Assembly: GCF_017873135.1 (NCBI RefSeq)
Contig: NZ_JAGGJV010000002.1
Coordinates: 675,432 to 739,431 of the forward strand
Length of the DNA: 64,000 bases
Source of the DNA: Rhizobium herbae
GTDB taxonomy: Bacteria; Pseudomonadota; Alphaproteobacteria; Rhizobiales; Rhizobiaceae
Reading direction: 5' to 3'
Shown: piece by piece, positions 44,684 to 53,254 of the stretch
Position numbering within the stretch: the first letter of the stretch is position 1
How the letters are laid out: every line of letters starts with the position of its first letter
Notes under the pieces: generated by a model
What the model was told of the DNA's origin: nothing
Seen by the model: only the letters and a program-made list of their open reading frames with translations
Database searches by the model: none
Translations under genes and position numbers: made by a program

Positions 44684-45672
44684 CCAGGCAGGCCCTCGGT
44701 GACGGCATGACAGGCGACCATGTGCCCCGGCCGGGCTTCGCGCCAATCGGGCACGATCTTGCCACAGACTTCCATGGCGATAGGGCAGCGCGTATGGAAG
44801 CGGCAGCCGGACGGCGGCGACAGCGGGCTCGGCACGTCGCCCTGCAGGATCTGCCGCTTGCGGCTCCGCTCGTGCGCGGGGTCAGCCTCGGGCACGGCGG
44901 AGAGCAGCGCCTTGGTATAGGGGTGCAGCGGATGCTCGAACAGCTCCTCGCGCGTTGCAAGCTCCGCCAGACGCCCGAGATACATGACGCCGACGCGGTC
45001 GCTGATATGGCGAACCACCGCAAGGTCATGGGCAATGAACAGATAGGTCAGTCCGTATTTCTGCTGCAGGTCGAGGAATAGATTGATGATCTGCGCCTGC
45101 ACCGAAACGTCGAGCGCCGAAATTGCCTCGTCGCAGACGATGAACTTCGGCTGGCAGGCCAGCGCCCGGGCGATCGCCACGCGCTGGCGCTGGCCGCCGG
45201 ACAGTTCGTGCGGATAGCGCGAGGCAAAGCGCGGCGGCAGGCCGACATCGGCCAAAAGCGTCGCGATTCGGTCCTTGAGTTCTGCCTTGGTGGCGAGCTT
45301 GTGGAACAGGATCGGCTCGCCCACGGCTTCGCCGACGGTCATGCGGGGATTGAGCGTCGAATAGGGATCCTGAAAGACGATTTGAAGCTGCCGCCGGTAT
45401 GGCCGCATCGCCTTTTCATCGAGCTCGACGATATTCTTGCCCTGATAGATGACCTTGCCTTCGGTCGCCCTGTGCAGGTTGAGCAGCGTGAAGCCGGTGG
45501 TCGACTTGCCGCAGCCGGATTCGCCGACAAGGCTCAGGGTTTCGCCTTCAAGTATTTCGAAGCTGATATCATCAAGCGCATGCACGGTGGCGGCACGCTC
45601 GCCGAAGGCGCCCAGCCGGACGTGGAAATGCTTCACCAGATTTTCGATGCGCATCAGCGGTTGGGCGCCCAT
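44680..45672 (-). CDS. Oligopeptide/dipeptide-type ABC transporter ATPase (OppF/DppF)
   Basis: A 330-residue ATPase of the peptide/nickel/opine uptake class. Walker A is [17 protein letters not shown], the signature is HELSGGQRQRVAIARALACQ, and Walker B is KFIVCDEAISALDVSVQAQI. A C-terminal extension carries the oligopeptide-transporter motif PLSPPSGCRFHTRCPIAMEV, with cysteines that in some homologues bind an Fe-S cluster. The ATG at 45672 overlaps the OppD-like stop (TGATG). It works with the neighbouring OppD-like ATPase and two permeases. Confidence 0.94.
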   Translation of the reverse strand: MGAQPLMRIENLVKHFHVRLGAFGERAATVHALDDISFEILEGETLSLVGESGCGKSTTGFTLLNLHRATEGKVIYQGKNIVELDEKAMRPYRRQLQIVFQDPYSTLNPRMTVGEAVGEPILFHKLATKAELKDRIATLLADVGLPPRFASRYPHELSGGQRQRVAIARALACQPKFIVCDEAISALDVSVQAQIINLFLDLQQKYGLTYLFIAHDLAVVRHISDRVGVMYLGRLAELATREELFEHPLHPYTKALLSAVPEADPAHERSRKRQILQGDVPSPLSPPSGCRFHTRCPIAMEVCGKIVPDWREARPGHMVACHAVTEGLPG

Positions 45673-46706
45673 CACGCGGCCTCCAGTTTTCTTTGAGCGA
45701 CGAAGCAGGCGACGCGATGTGCGCCACCCTGGCTGACGCCCTCAAGCGAGGGCACGCGCTCGTGACAGATGGATTCCGCCAGCGGACAGCGTGGCGCAAA
45801 TGGGCAGCCCGTCGGGCGCCGACCCGGTTCGGGCGGCGTGCCGCCGATAGAACTGAGGCGCGTCGACCGCTCGTCGGTGAGCTTCGGGATCGAGGCGAGA
45901 AGCCCCTGCGTATAGGGATGGCTCGGATTGGCAAACAGCGCATCGACCGGCGCATCCTCGACCACGGTGCCGGCGTAGAGCACGTTGATGCGATCGACAA
46001 GGCCGGCGATCAGCGCCAGATCGTGGGTGATCCAGACGACGGACATACCGAGCTTGTCGCGCAGGTCCTTCACCAGATCGACGATCTGCGCCTGGATCGT
46101 CACGTCCAGCGCCGTGGTGGGTTCGTCGGCGATCAGCAGTTGCGGATTGCACGCAAGGCCGATGGCGATCATGACGCGCTGGCGCATGCCGCCGGAAAGC
46201 TCATGCGGATAGGCGTCCAACCGGTCTTCAGCGCCGGGAATGCCGACCAGCTTCAGCAGTTCGCCGGAGCGCTTGCGCGCCTCGGCTTTCGACATTCCGC
46301 GATGATAGATCAGCGGTTCGGCCAGCTGCTGGCCGATGCGCATCACCGGGTTGAGCGAGGTCATCGGATCCTGGAAGATGAAGCCGACCTCGCCGCCGCG
46401 CACCTTGCGCAGGTCGCTATTCGACATCTTCTGCAGGTCGCGGCCGGCAAAATTGGCCTCGCCTTTGGTGACGCGGATCTTGTTGGGCAGCAGGCGCATC
46501 ATGCTGAGCATGGTCAGGCTCTTGCCGCAGCCGGATTCGCCAACGATGCCGAGGGTTTCTCCCTTGTCGACATGCAGGTCGATGCCGTCGACGATGGTCG
46601 CAGGGCCGTTGCGGGTCTCGATCTCGATCGTCAGGCCCTTGACGTCGAGCAGGCGCTCGCGGGTCTTGGGTGTCGGTTCGGGGCGGATGTCGTTGGCCAT
46701 CATCAT
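45672..46706 (-). CDS. Oligopeptide/dipeptide-type ABC transporter ATPase (OppD/DppD)
   Basis: A 344-residue ATPase. Walker A is [18 protein letters not shown], the Q-loop [16 protein letters not shown], the signature [20 protein letters not shown] and Walker [18 protein letters not shown]. The C-terminal [20 protein letters not shown] is the peptide-transporter extension. The start lies in a run of three ATG codons (46706, 46703, 46700); the first overlaps the upstream permease stop. This is the second ATPase of a five-gene importer of the family that also takes up opines, oligosaccharides and glycan fragments. Confidence 0.94.
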   Translation of the reverse strand: MMMANDIRPEPTPKTRERLLDVKGLTIEIETRNGPATIVDGIDLHVDKGETLGIVGESGCGKSLTMLSMMRLLPNKIRVTKGEANFAGRDLQKMSNSDLRKVRGGEVGFIFQDPMTSLNPVMRIGQQLAEPLIYHRGMSKAEARKRSGELLKLVGIPGAEDRLDAYPHELSGGMRQRVMIAIGLACNPQLLIADEPTTALDVTIQAQIVDLVKDLRDKLGMSVVWITHDLALIAGLVDRINVLYAGTVVEDAPVDALFANPSHPYTQGLLASIPKLTDERSTRLSSIGGTPPEPGRRPTGCPFAPRCPLAESICHERVPSLEGVSQGGAHRVACFVAQRKLEAA

Positions 46707-47665
46707 CACTTCGCTCCGCGCGGATTGAGGGCATCGTTGAGACCGTCGCCGAGGAACGAAAAGGCGACGGAGGCAAGGCCGAGAACGGCGGCGGGAGCGG
46801 CCAAGAGATGCGGATAATGCTGCCAGACGCGCAGGCCGTCGGAGATCATGTTGCCCCAGCTCGGGGTTGGCGGATTGACACCGACGCCGAGGAACGAGAA
46901 GGCGCTTTCCAGCACCATGGCGGTGCCGAGACCGGCGCTGACGGCGACGATGAGCGGCCCCAGCGCATTCGGTACCACATAGCGCATCAGGATGATGCGG
47001 TTGGTGAGCCCCAGTGCCTGGGCTGCCGTGATATAGGGCCGCGAGCGGATCGACAGTACCTGCGCGCGGACGAGGCGCGCATAGGGCGGCCAGGAAATCA
47101 GTGCCATCGAGCCGAAGACCAACAGGAAATCCACCCAGATGGTCTCGCGATAAAAGGGATTGAGCGTTGCCAGATAACGGCTCTCCATCCACATCGAGAT
47201 CGGCGACTTGAGCGAGGCGTTGATGACGACGACAAGCAAAAGGTTCGGGATCGACATGGTCATGTCGGTCAGCCACATGACGATCCGATCAAGCCAGCCG
47301 CCGAAGAAGCCCGCCAGGGCGCCGAGCGTGACGCCGATCAGGACGGCGATGAAGGTGACGACGATGGCGACGAGGAAAGCCGTCCGCGTGCCGTAGATCA
47401 CGCGGCTGAAAACGTCGCGTCCGAGATCGTCGGTGCCGAAGAGATGCGACAGCGACGGCGCCAGGTTACGCGAATTGAGATCCTGGCTCAGGAAGTCGTA
47501 GGGCGTCAGGTAGGGTCCGAAGAGGGCGGTGAAGGCGAGGATGACGGCGACGGCAAGGCCGAAGACGGCAAGCCTGTTGCGACGCAGCCGATGCCAGGCG
47601 TCGCGCCACAGGCTGACGGGCGGTTCGATCTCGATTGGGGTGCTGGTCATGGGAACGACGGACAT
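46706..47665 (-). CDS. Peptide/opine-type ABC transporter permease (DppC-like)
   Basis: A 319-residue inner-membrane permease. The OppC/DppC N-terminal domain (LWRDAWHRLRRNRLAVFGLA) is followed by the HLFGTDDLGRDVFSRVIYGT motif that opens DppC transmembrane domains. Six helices follow, and the EAA loop RSRPYITAAQALGLTNRIIL is near residue 210. The start at 47665 gives the usual cytoplasmic tail. It follows the DppB-like permease gene after two bases and overlaps the ATPase gene, so all five transporter genes form one operon. Confidence 0.94.
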   Translation of the reverse strand: MSVVPMTSTPIEIEPPVSLWRDAWHRLRRNRLAVFGLAVAVILAFTALFGPYLTPYDFLSQDLNSRNLAPSLSHLFGTDDLGRDVFSRVIYGTRTAFLVAIVVTFIAVLIGVTLGALAGFFGGWLDRIVMWLTDMTMSIPNLLLVVVINASLKSPISMWMESRYLATLNPFYRETIWVDFLLVFGSMALISWPPYARLVRAQVLSIRSRPYITAAQALGLTNRIILMRYVVPNALGPLIVAVSAGLGTAMVLESAFSFLGVGVNPPTPSWGNMISDGLRVWQHYPHLLAAPAAVLGLASVAFSFLGDGLNDALNPRGAK

Positions 47666-47667
47666 GG

Positions 47668-48624
47668 TCAGCGGCTCCTTCTGGTGTCGTTGGCGCGCGG
47701 GTCGAGCAGCGGGTAGAGCACATCGACCGAGAGGTTGGAGATCATCACCAGGAACGAGCCGATCAATGTAATGGCCAGAATGACCGGGTAATCGGTGTTG
47801 ATGAGCGCCTGCACTGTCAAACGGCCAAGGCCGGGCAGACCGAAGACGAGTTCGACGAAGATGGCGCCGTTGACGATGGTGATCATGATCAGGCCAAGTT
47901 GGGTGACGACGGGCGTCAAAACCGGGCGCAGGATATGGCGCAGCGCGACAATCACCTCCGGAACACCCTTGGCTCGCGCCGTGCGGACGAAATCTTCCGA
48001 CAGCACCTCGATCACGGCCGCGCGCGTCTGGCGCACGATCAGCGCGATCGGCTGGAAGGAAAGGACGAATAACGGCAAAAGAATGCGCACGTCGAAGACC
48101 CCGCCCCAGCCATAAGGCACGGCCGAACCGGGCAGGATCATGATGAGCAGGACCATCAGCATCGGGCCTGCGACATAGGCCGGGATCGCCCAGAGAAACA
48201 AGGCCGAACCGAGGATGGCATAGTCGGTGCGGGTGTTCTGGTTGAGCGCTGCGATTAGCCCCAAGGGAATGGCGACGACTGCGGTCAGGATGACGGAACA
48301 GAGCGCCAGCTTGAAGGAAACCGGCGCTGCGGCGGAAACCATGGCCCAGACGGAGCGTCCGGAACTCAGGGAATTGCCGAAATTGCCGTGCAGCAGGTTC
48401 CAGATATAGCTGCCGAACTGAACGAGAAAGGGACGGTTGAGGCCAGCGCTTTCGCGGATCGCCTCGATGCGCTCGGGATTGTAGGCAACGTCGCCCGGAG
48501 CGCGCAGGAAGATGAGCTTGATCGGGTCGCCGGCACCGTAGTAGGCCAGCGCATAGACGCCGAGCATGACGAGAAGGACGGACGGAACCCAGATGACGAA
48601 CCGTGTCGTGATGTAGCGCAGCAT
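47668..48624 (-). CDS. Peptide/opine-type ABC transporter permease (DppB-like)
   Basis: A 318-residue permease with the DppB layout: an N-terminal helix (FVIWVPSVLLVMLGVYALAY), the LNRPFLVQFGSYIWNLLHGN stretch, and the EAA loop EDFVRTARAKGVPEVIVALR (~210-230). The closing segment is FGLPGLGRLTVQALINTDYP. A GGGAGA lies upstream of the ATG at 48624. It forms the channel with the DppC-like protein. A 136-base gap separates it from the binding-protein gene upstream. Confidence 0.94.
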   Translation of the reverse strand: MLRYITTRFVIWVPSVLLVMLGVYALAYYGAGDPIKLIFLRAPGDVAYNPERIEAIRESAGLNRPFLVQFGSYIWNLLHGNFGNSLSSGRSVWAMVSAAAPVSFKLALCSVILTAVVAIPLGLIAALNQNTRTDYAILGSALFLWAIPAYVAGPMLMVLLIMILPGSAVPYGWGGVFDVRILLPLFVLSFQPIALIVRQTRAAVIEVLSEDFVRTARAKGVPEVIVALRHILRPVLTPVVTQLGLIMITIVNGAIFVELVFGLPGLGRLTVQALINTDYPVILAITLIGSFLVMISNLSVDVLYPLLDPRANDTRRSR

Positions 48625-48760
48625 GGCAGTCTCCCACCGTTCGTTTCAGAAGATGATGCTTCGAGCCTTGCCCTGCGGCAAAGTTCCGCAATCATACTCC
48701 AGCATTCGCAAGCCGTGCGGAAGTGTTTCCACCTCCGCACAGAGTTGGTTGTCGGCTGAC

Positions 48761-50413
48761 TTAGGCGACCGAGATGTCCCAGGGGGCCACGACCTGCCAG
48801 TCGAGATTCTTGTCCATGCCGGACACCTTGTCGGTGGCCCAGCGGGACATGGCCTGCGCGTACCAGGGAATGAAGCTCCAGTCCTCGCGGAACGCCTTCT
48901 GGGCCTCCAGAGCCAGCGCGATCCGCTGCGGATCGTCCGCCGCCTTCGTCGCTGCCTCGGCCAGCAGGCTGTCGACCTTGTCGTTCTTGTATCCGCCGAG
49001 CTTGTTCTGCGCGTTCGACGATGTCGACGCGATGGAACCGGCGAGATAGGAGACCGCATCCGGGACACGGGTGCCGACGTCGTCGCGGAAGATCTGCACC
49101 GCATTCTGGTCGGGGCCGGCATAGGCATCCTGCTGCGGCTTCATGTCGACGGCCGTGATGCCCAAGTTCTGGCGCCATTGCTCTGCGATGAACTGTGCCG
49201 CAGCTTCGATCGCCGGCCCGGAAACGCCGACGAAGAGGAGCTTCGGCAGACGCTCAGGGCCGCCATAGCTCGATTCGGCCAGCAGCTTCTTTGCGCCTTC
49301 CGGATCGTACGGGTAGGGCTCGAAGCCGGAATTGTCGGCGCCGGGCACGGAGTTCAAGACTTGATCCGTCTTCTTGTGCGGGCCATCCGGGAAGGAGGCC
49401 TTCATCAGGCCTTCTCGATCGACGGCCATGATCAGCGCCTGGCGCACCTTTGGATCGTCCATCGGCGCGCGGGAAGCGTTGAACCAGAAATGCTGGCTGG
49501 TCGGGATCAGCGGCCCCTCTGCAAAGCTGGCGCCGAGATCCTGCACGATGGTCGAGGTGACGAGTTCCGTATGGGCGTTGTATTCGCCCGATTTCAACAG
49601 GGAGGTTGCGGTGACGTTGTCTTCGATCGAGTCGATTTCGATACGGGCGAGTTTCGGCTTCGGACCGAAGAAGTTTTCGTTGGGCTCGAAGACAAGCTTG
49701 CCGGCGTCAAGATCGATGCTGGTCAGCTTGAAAGGGCCGGAATAGACGGCGTTGCTCGCCGGTGTGTACCAGTCTGCGATTTCCTCGCCGTCTTCACCGC
49801 GAGACTGCGAAGCCTTGGTGATCGGAGCGATATGGTTGCCTAGGCGCATGAAGAAGATCGGATCGGATTCGGACAAGGTGACGACGACCGTGCCTTCATC
49901 CGGGGTGGCGATGCCGGAGATTTCCTTGGCCTTGCCGGCGCCGACATCGGCATAGCCGGCAACTTTGCTCAGCACCTGATCGGCGCGCTGGTTCTTGGTG
50001 TTCGGCATGGCCGAGACGTTCCAGGAGCCCTTGACGTCTTCAGCGGTGATCTTGCTGCCATCCGAAAAGACTGCCTTCGGGTCGATCTTGAAGGTCCAGG
50101 TCTTGTTGTCCGCATCCGGTTCCCAGCTTGTAAAGACGTAAGGGTGCAATTCACCCTTGCTGTCGAAATACATTGGCGATGCCCACCAGGCCGAATTCCA
50201 GCGATACGGTACGCCGCCGCCGCGCAACGGCGACCAATCCTGGTTGAAGGCGGGGTTCGCAACTTTGAGCACCTGACCTTCCTGGGCCATGACGATGCGG
50301 GCGCTCAGGCCGAACAGGCTGAGAGCCACGCTCGTGCCGAGACCAAGTTTCAGGGCGTTGCGGCGTGTCATCTGCGGCTGCGACGAGCCGGGTATGTTGT
50401 TCTGATTAGACAT
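48761..50413 (-). CDS. Periplasmic solute-binding protein, family 5 (peptide/opine type), Tat-exported
   Basis: A 550-residue binding protein. The N-terminus carries a twin-arginine motif (TRRNALKLGLG) ahead of a hydrophobic stretch ending VMA near residue 42, so it is probably exported folded by Tat. The mature part follows SBP family 5: VFTSWEPDADNKTWTFKI, DGSKITAEDVKGSWN and RQALIMAVDREGLMKASFPD. The ATG at 50413 is preceded by GGAGG at good spacing; a TTG at 50425 is less likely. It is the first gene of the minus-strand operon and fixes the substrate specificity of the importer, which I cannot deduce. Confidence 0.93.
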   Translation of the reverse strand: MSNQNNIPGSSQPQMTRRNALKLGLGTSVALSLFGLSARIVMAQEGQVLKVANPAFNQDWSPLRGGGVPYRWNSAWWASPMYFDSKGELHPYVFTSWEPDADNKTWTFKIDPKAVFSDGSKITAEDVKGSWNVSAMPNTKNQRADQVLSKVAGYADVGAGKAKEISGIATPDEGTVVVTLSESDPIFFMRLGNHIAPITKASQSRGEDGEEIADWYTPASNAVYSGPFKLTSIDLDAGKLVFEPNENFFGPKPKLARIEIDSIEDNVTATSLLKSGEYNAHTELVTSTIVQDLGASFAEGPLIPTSQHFWFNASRAPMDDPKVRQALIMAVDREGLMKASFPDGPHKKTDQVLNSVPGADNSGFEPYPYDPEGAKKLLAESSYGGPERLPKLLFVGVSGPAIEAAAQFIAEQWRQNLGITAVDMKPQQDAYAGPDQNAVQIFRDDVGTRVPDAVSYLAGSIASTSSNAQNKLGGYKNDKVDSLLAEAATKAADDPQRIALALEAQKAFREDWSFIPWYAQAMSRWATDKVSGMDKNLDWQVVAPWDISVA

Positions 50414-50625
50414 CTGATCCTCCAATAGATGCTGTCATCGCGCCCTCCGTCTGTCTGATTCCTGACAGGTTGCCGCGCCATGATGAGGGCGGACACTGGA
50501 TCGATATTGTAAATATGTCAACATTAAATCTTTGGAATATTCGTGAGTATAGAGGGATACGGAATAAAATTCATATTTTTCAATGGGATATTTTACTGCG
50601 GAAATTCCATCCTCTGATTTTTTCT

Positions 50626-50638
50626 TGACAACTTGTCA
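50626..50638. promoter_or_regulatory. Perfect palindrome, candidate GntR operator
   Basis: TGACAA-C-TTGTCA is a perfect dyad in the 292-base region between the divergent binding-protein and aldolase genes, 68 bases from the aldolase ATG. FCD-type GntR regulators often bind such sites with TTGTC/GACAA half sites. A second, imperfect TTGTAAATATGTCAA (50507-50521) lies nearer the transporter operon. The regulator encoded by the same operon is the likely ligand-responsive protein. Confidence 0.5.
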
Positions 50639-50705
50639 TGATTGAGGAAAAAGCGGGAACAGCGGCGGCATCAGTTGCCGGCCGGCGGCGGGAGGAGTTC
50701 GCAGA

Positions 50706-51611
50706 ATGACGATTCACAGGATAACCGGCGTTTACAGCGCTGCCACGACACCGCTCAATACGGACGACACCCCGGATCTCGGCCTGTTCACGGCCCATTG
50801 TCAGCGTCTTCTCGAAGAAGGGTGTCACGGCGTAGCGCTGCTCGGCACGACGGGCGAAGCCAACTCCTTCTCCTCGACCGAGCGCCGCGAAATTCTGGAG
50901 GCCGCGCTGAAGGCTGGCATTGCGCCCGATCAACTGATGCCCGGTACCGGCGTGGCCGCTATCCCGGATACGATCGAACTGACGCGGCATGCGCTGTCGG
51001 TTGGCGTAACCCGCGTCGTCATGCTGCCGCCGTTTTACTACAAGGGTGTTTCGGACGAGGGGCTCTTCGCCGCCTATGCGCGGATCATCGAGGCGATCGC
51101 CGACGATCGCCTGCGTATTGTCCTCTATCACATCCCCCAGGTTTCCGGCATTCCGTTGACCCTGCCGCTGATCGGCCGGCTGATTGAAGCCTTTCCGGAT
51201 ACGGTAGTCGGCATCAAGGATTCTGCCGGCGATTTCGCCAATATGCAGGCGCTTCTGGCCGCTTTCCCGGGCTTTTCCGTGCTTGCCGGCGCCGATCCTC
51301 TGCTGTTGCCGCTCATCAAGGCGGGGGGCGCAGGCTGCATTACGGCAACGTCCAATCTGGTCGCCGATTCCCTGCGCACCGTCTATGACCATGCCAACGA
51401 TCCGGCCCGCACGGACGAGGTCGACGCGGCGCAGGCGCGCATCAATGCCTATCGATCGCTGTCCAATTCCTACGTCCAGATTCCGACGATCAAGGCGATG
51501 GTCGGTTTGAAGAACGGCAATTCTGCCTGGGCACGGCCGCGTCCGCCTCTGATGGCGCTGAGCGCAGCAGATCAGGCGGATCTGGCTGTCAAGTTTGCGC
51601 AGTTGCCGTAA
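50706..51611 (+). CDS. DapA/NanA family class I aldolase or dehydratase
   Basis: A 301-residue member of the dihydrodipicolinate synthase/N-acetylneuraminate lyase superfamily, TIM-barrel enzymes that use a Schiff base. The catalytic Lys is K171 in VVGIKDSAGDF, the proton-relay Tyr is Y141 in VLYHIPQVSG, and the carboxylate loop is LLGTTGEANSFSSTERR (~46-62). It is followed 11 bases later by a sialidase-like gene, which makes an aldolase for a 2-keto-3-deoxy sugar acid or sialic-acid-like substrate more likely than lysine biosynthesis. GGGAGGAG precedes the ATG. Exact substrate unknown. Confidence 0.9.
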   Translation: MTIHRITGVYSAATTPLNTDDTPDLGLFTAHCQRLLEEGCHGVALLGTTGEANSFSSTERREILEAALKAGIAPDQLMPGTGVAAIPDTIELTRHALSVGVTRVVMLPPFYYKGVSDEGLFAAYARIIEAIADDRLRIVLYHIPQVSGIPLTLPLIGRLIEAFPDTVVGIKDSAGDFANMQALLAAFPGFSVLAGADPLLLPLIKAGGAGCITATSNLVADSLRTVYDHANDPARTDEVDAAQARINAYRSLSNSYVQIPTIKAMVGLKNGNSAWARPRPPLMALSAADQADLAVKFAQLP

Positions 51612-51622
51612 AGGAGTAAGCC

Positions 51623-52828
51623 ATGACATTCGGTTCCGGACTGAAGCCTGAGGAAATTCTGTCGCTTATGGATGGTGCTGTCGTGCCGCGCGGCACAGAA
51701 AAGCATCGCTTCGATGCCTATCTGCCGTCACCCTGCGTGCAGAATCACGCCGCCAATCTCGCTTTCCTGCCCGACGGCTCGTTGGCTTGCGTCTGGTTCG
51801 GCGGCACGATGGAAGGCATGGGCGATATCTCGATCTACATGTCGCGGCTGGCGGCCGGTTCCTCGCAGTGGTCGGTCCCGGAAAAAATGTCGGACGATCC
51901 GCAGAAATCGGAACAGAACCCGCTTCTCTTCACCGCGCCGGATGGCAAGGTCTGGCTGATCTTCACCTCGCAGACATCGGGAAACCAGGACGGCGCCGTC
52001 GTCAAGCGGCGGATCTCCGCGGATGGCGGCCGCACATTCGGCGCAGTCGAGATACTCTGTGATATCCCCGGCACTTTCGTGCGTCAGCCTATCGTCGTCA
52101 ATCGGTCGGGCCATTGGCTGTTGCCAGTGTTTCGCTGTGTCGGCGAACCCGGCCAGCGCTGGACGGGCGATGTCGATACGGCGGCGGTTCTGCTGTCGCG
52201 CGATGCCGGAACCAGTTGGCAGATGGTCGATGTGCCTGACAGTATCGGTGCCGTGCACATGAACATCATTGCTCGGGACAACGGGCGGATGGTGGCCTTC
52301 TTCCGCAACCGGTTCGCCACGCAGATCCTGCGCAGCATTTCGCTTGATGACGGGATGAACTGGAGCGCGCCCGAACCCACAGTGCTGCCGAACAACAATT
52401 CGTCGATCCAGGCGACCGCGCTGTCGGATGGCGGAATTGCAATAATCTACAATCATTCCAATGCCCTGATGTCCAGCGACCGGCGTCATTCGCTCTATGA
52501 CGAGATCGAGGCGGAGGAGGGCGCGCAGGTGCCTCCGCCCGAGGTCGCAACGGCGTTGCGGGACGGACGGCCCAAGGCCATATGGGGTGTTCCGCGTGCG
52601 CCGATGAGCCTCGTTTTTTCCGGCGACGGCGGGGAAAGCTTTACCGCTTCCCGCAATCTTGAGACCGGCGACGGCTATTGCCTGACCAACAATTCCAAGG
52701 ACGCGCTCAACCGCGAATATTCCTATCCGTCGATCATCGAAAGTCCGGACGGTGCCCTGCACGTCGCCTACACCTATTATCGCCGCGCGATAAAATACGT
52801 GCGGCTGGAGCCTGGTTACACGGCTTGA
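51623..52828 (+). CDS. Sialidase-like BNR-repeat beta-propeller protein
   Basis: A 401-residue propeller of the sialidase superfamily. Four Asp-box repeats are visible: SADGGRTF (132-139), SRDAGTSW (192-199), SLDDGMNW (240-247) and SGDGGESF (333-340), with a closing YPSIIESPDGALHVAYTYYR stretch typical of BNR_2 proteins. There is no signal peptide, so it acts in the cytoplasm on an imported substrate. Superfamily members include glycosidases and sugar lyases, so hydrolysis of sialic acid should not be assumed. It is coupled to the aldolase gene and divergent from an ABC importer. Confidence 0.85.
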   Translation: MTFGSGLKPEEILSLMDGAVVPRGTEKHRFDAYLPSPCVQNHAANLAFLPDGSLACVWFGGTMEGMGDISIYMSRLAAGSSQWSVPEKMSDDPQKSEQNPLLFTAPDGKVWLIFTSQTSGNQDGAVVKRRISADGGRTFGAVEILCDIPGTFVRQPIVVNRSGHWLLPVFRCVGEPGQRWTGDVDTAAVLLSRDAGTSWQMVDVPDSIGAVHMNIIARDNGRMVAFFRNRFATQILRSISLDDGMNWSAPEPTVLPNNNSSIQATALSDGGIAIIYNHSNALMSSDRRHSLYDEIEAEEGAQVPPPEVATALRDGRPKAIWGVPRAPMSLVFSGDGGESFTASRNLETGDGYCLTNNSKDALNREYSYPSIIESPDGALHVAYTYYRRAIKYVRLEPGYTA

Positions 52829-53254
52829 ATGTCAACGGAGAAGCGTCAGGCCGCTTCCCGCACTGTTTGGAAAACCGGATGGTTTTTACAAGTGGATAAA
52901 TGTTCGGTTCATACGGGGCATTTTTGACAAATCGGCCTCCGTTGGTCGCTCTTTGGATGGTTATGCGTTGGCAGGATCGGGATTTATACAAATCTCTGGT
53001 CGCGGCATGCTCACTGTTCTTCAGCCGTCATTCAAGCTGGTTTGGCAAGATCGTCTCTAGGAATGATATAATAAATACAAACATATAATCTCTCTCATGC
53101 CCTCATCATGATTGTTTCGGATGTTTGAGAATCAGAAAAAGAAGGATGGCGATTGCCTTCGCTCTTGCCAAGATAGGCAGATGGATGTAACAAATTTACA
53201 TGTTTGCTGCGGCCCGGCGACGGACGCAGGAGCAGAAACGACGAGGACATATCC
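52829..53254. other. Intergenic region with palindrome upstream of the alcohol dehydrogenase gene
   Basis: These 426 bases separate the aldolase-sialidase pair from the dehydrogenase-pdxA2 pair and contain no convincing gene. A very AT-rich tract lies at 53061-53090, and a dyad ATGTAA-N5-TTACAT at 53185-53201, 54 bases before the dehydrogenase ATG, is a candidate regulator site. A small reading frame at 52900-53088 has no ribosome site and was not accepted. Confidence 0.5.

Noticed and set aside
51623..52828. True secreted sialidase
   Set aside because: There is no signal peptide, and Asp-box propellers cover several enzyme types, so only the fold is claimed.
52900..53088. 62-codon frame between the sialidase-like and dehydrogenase genes
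   Set aside because: No Shine-Dalgarno, low-complexity Trp/Phe-rich product and AT-rich end; more likely non-coding.
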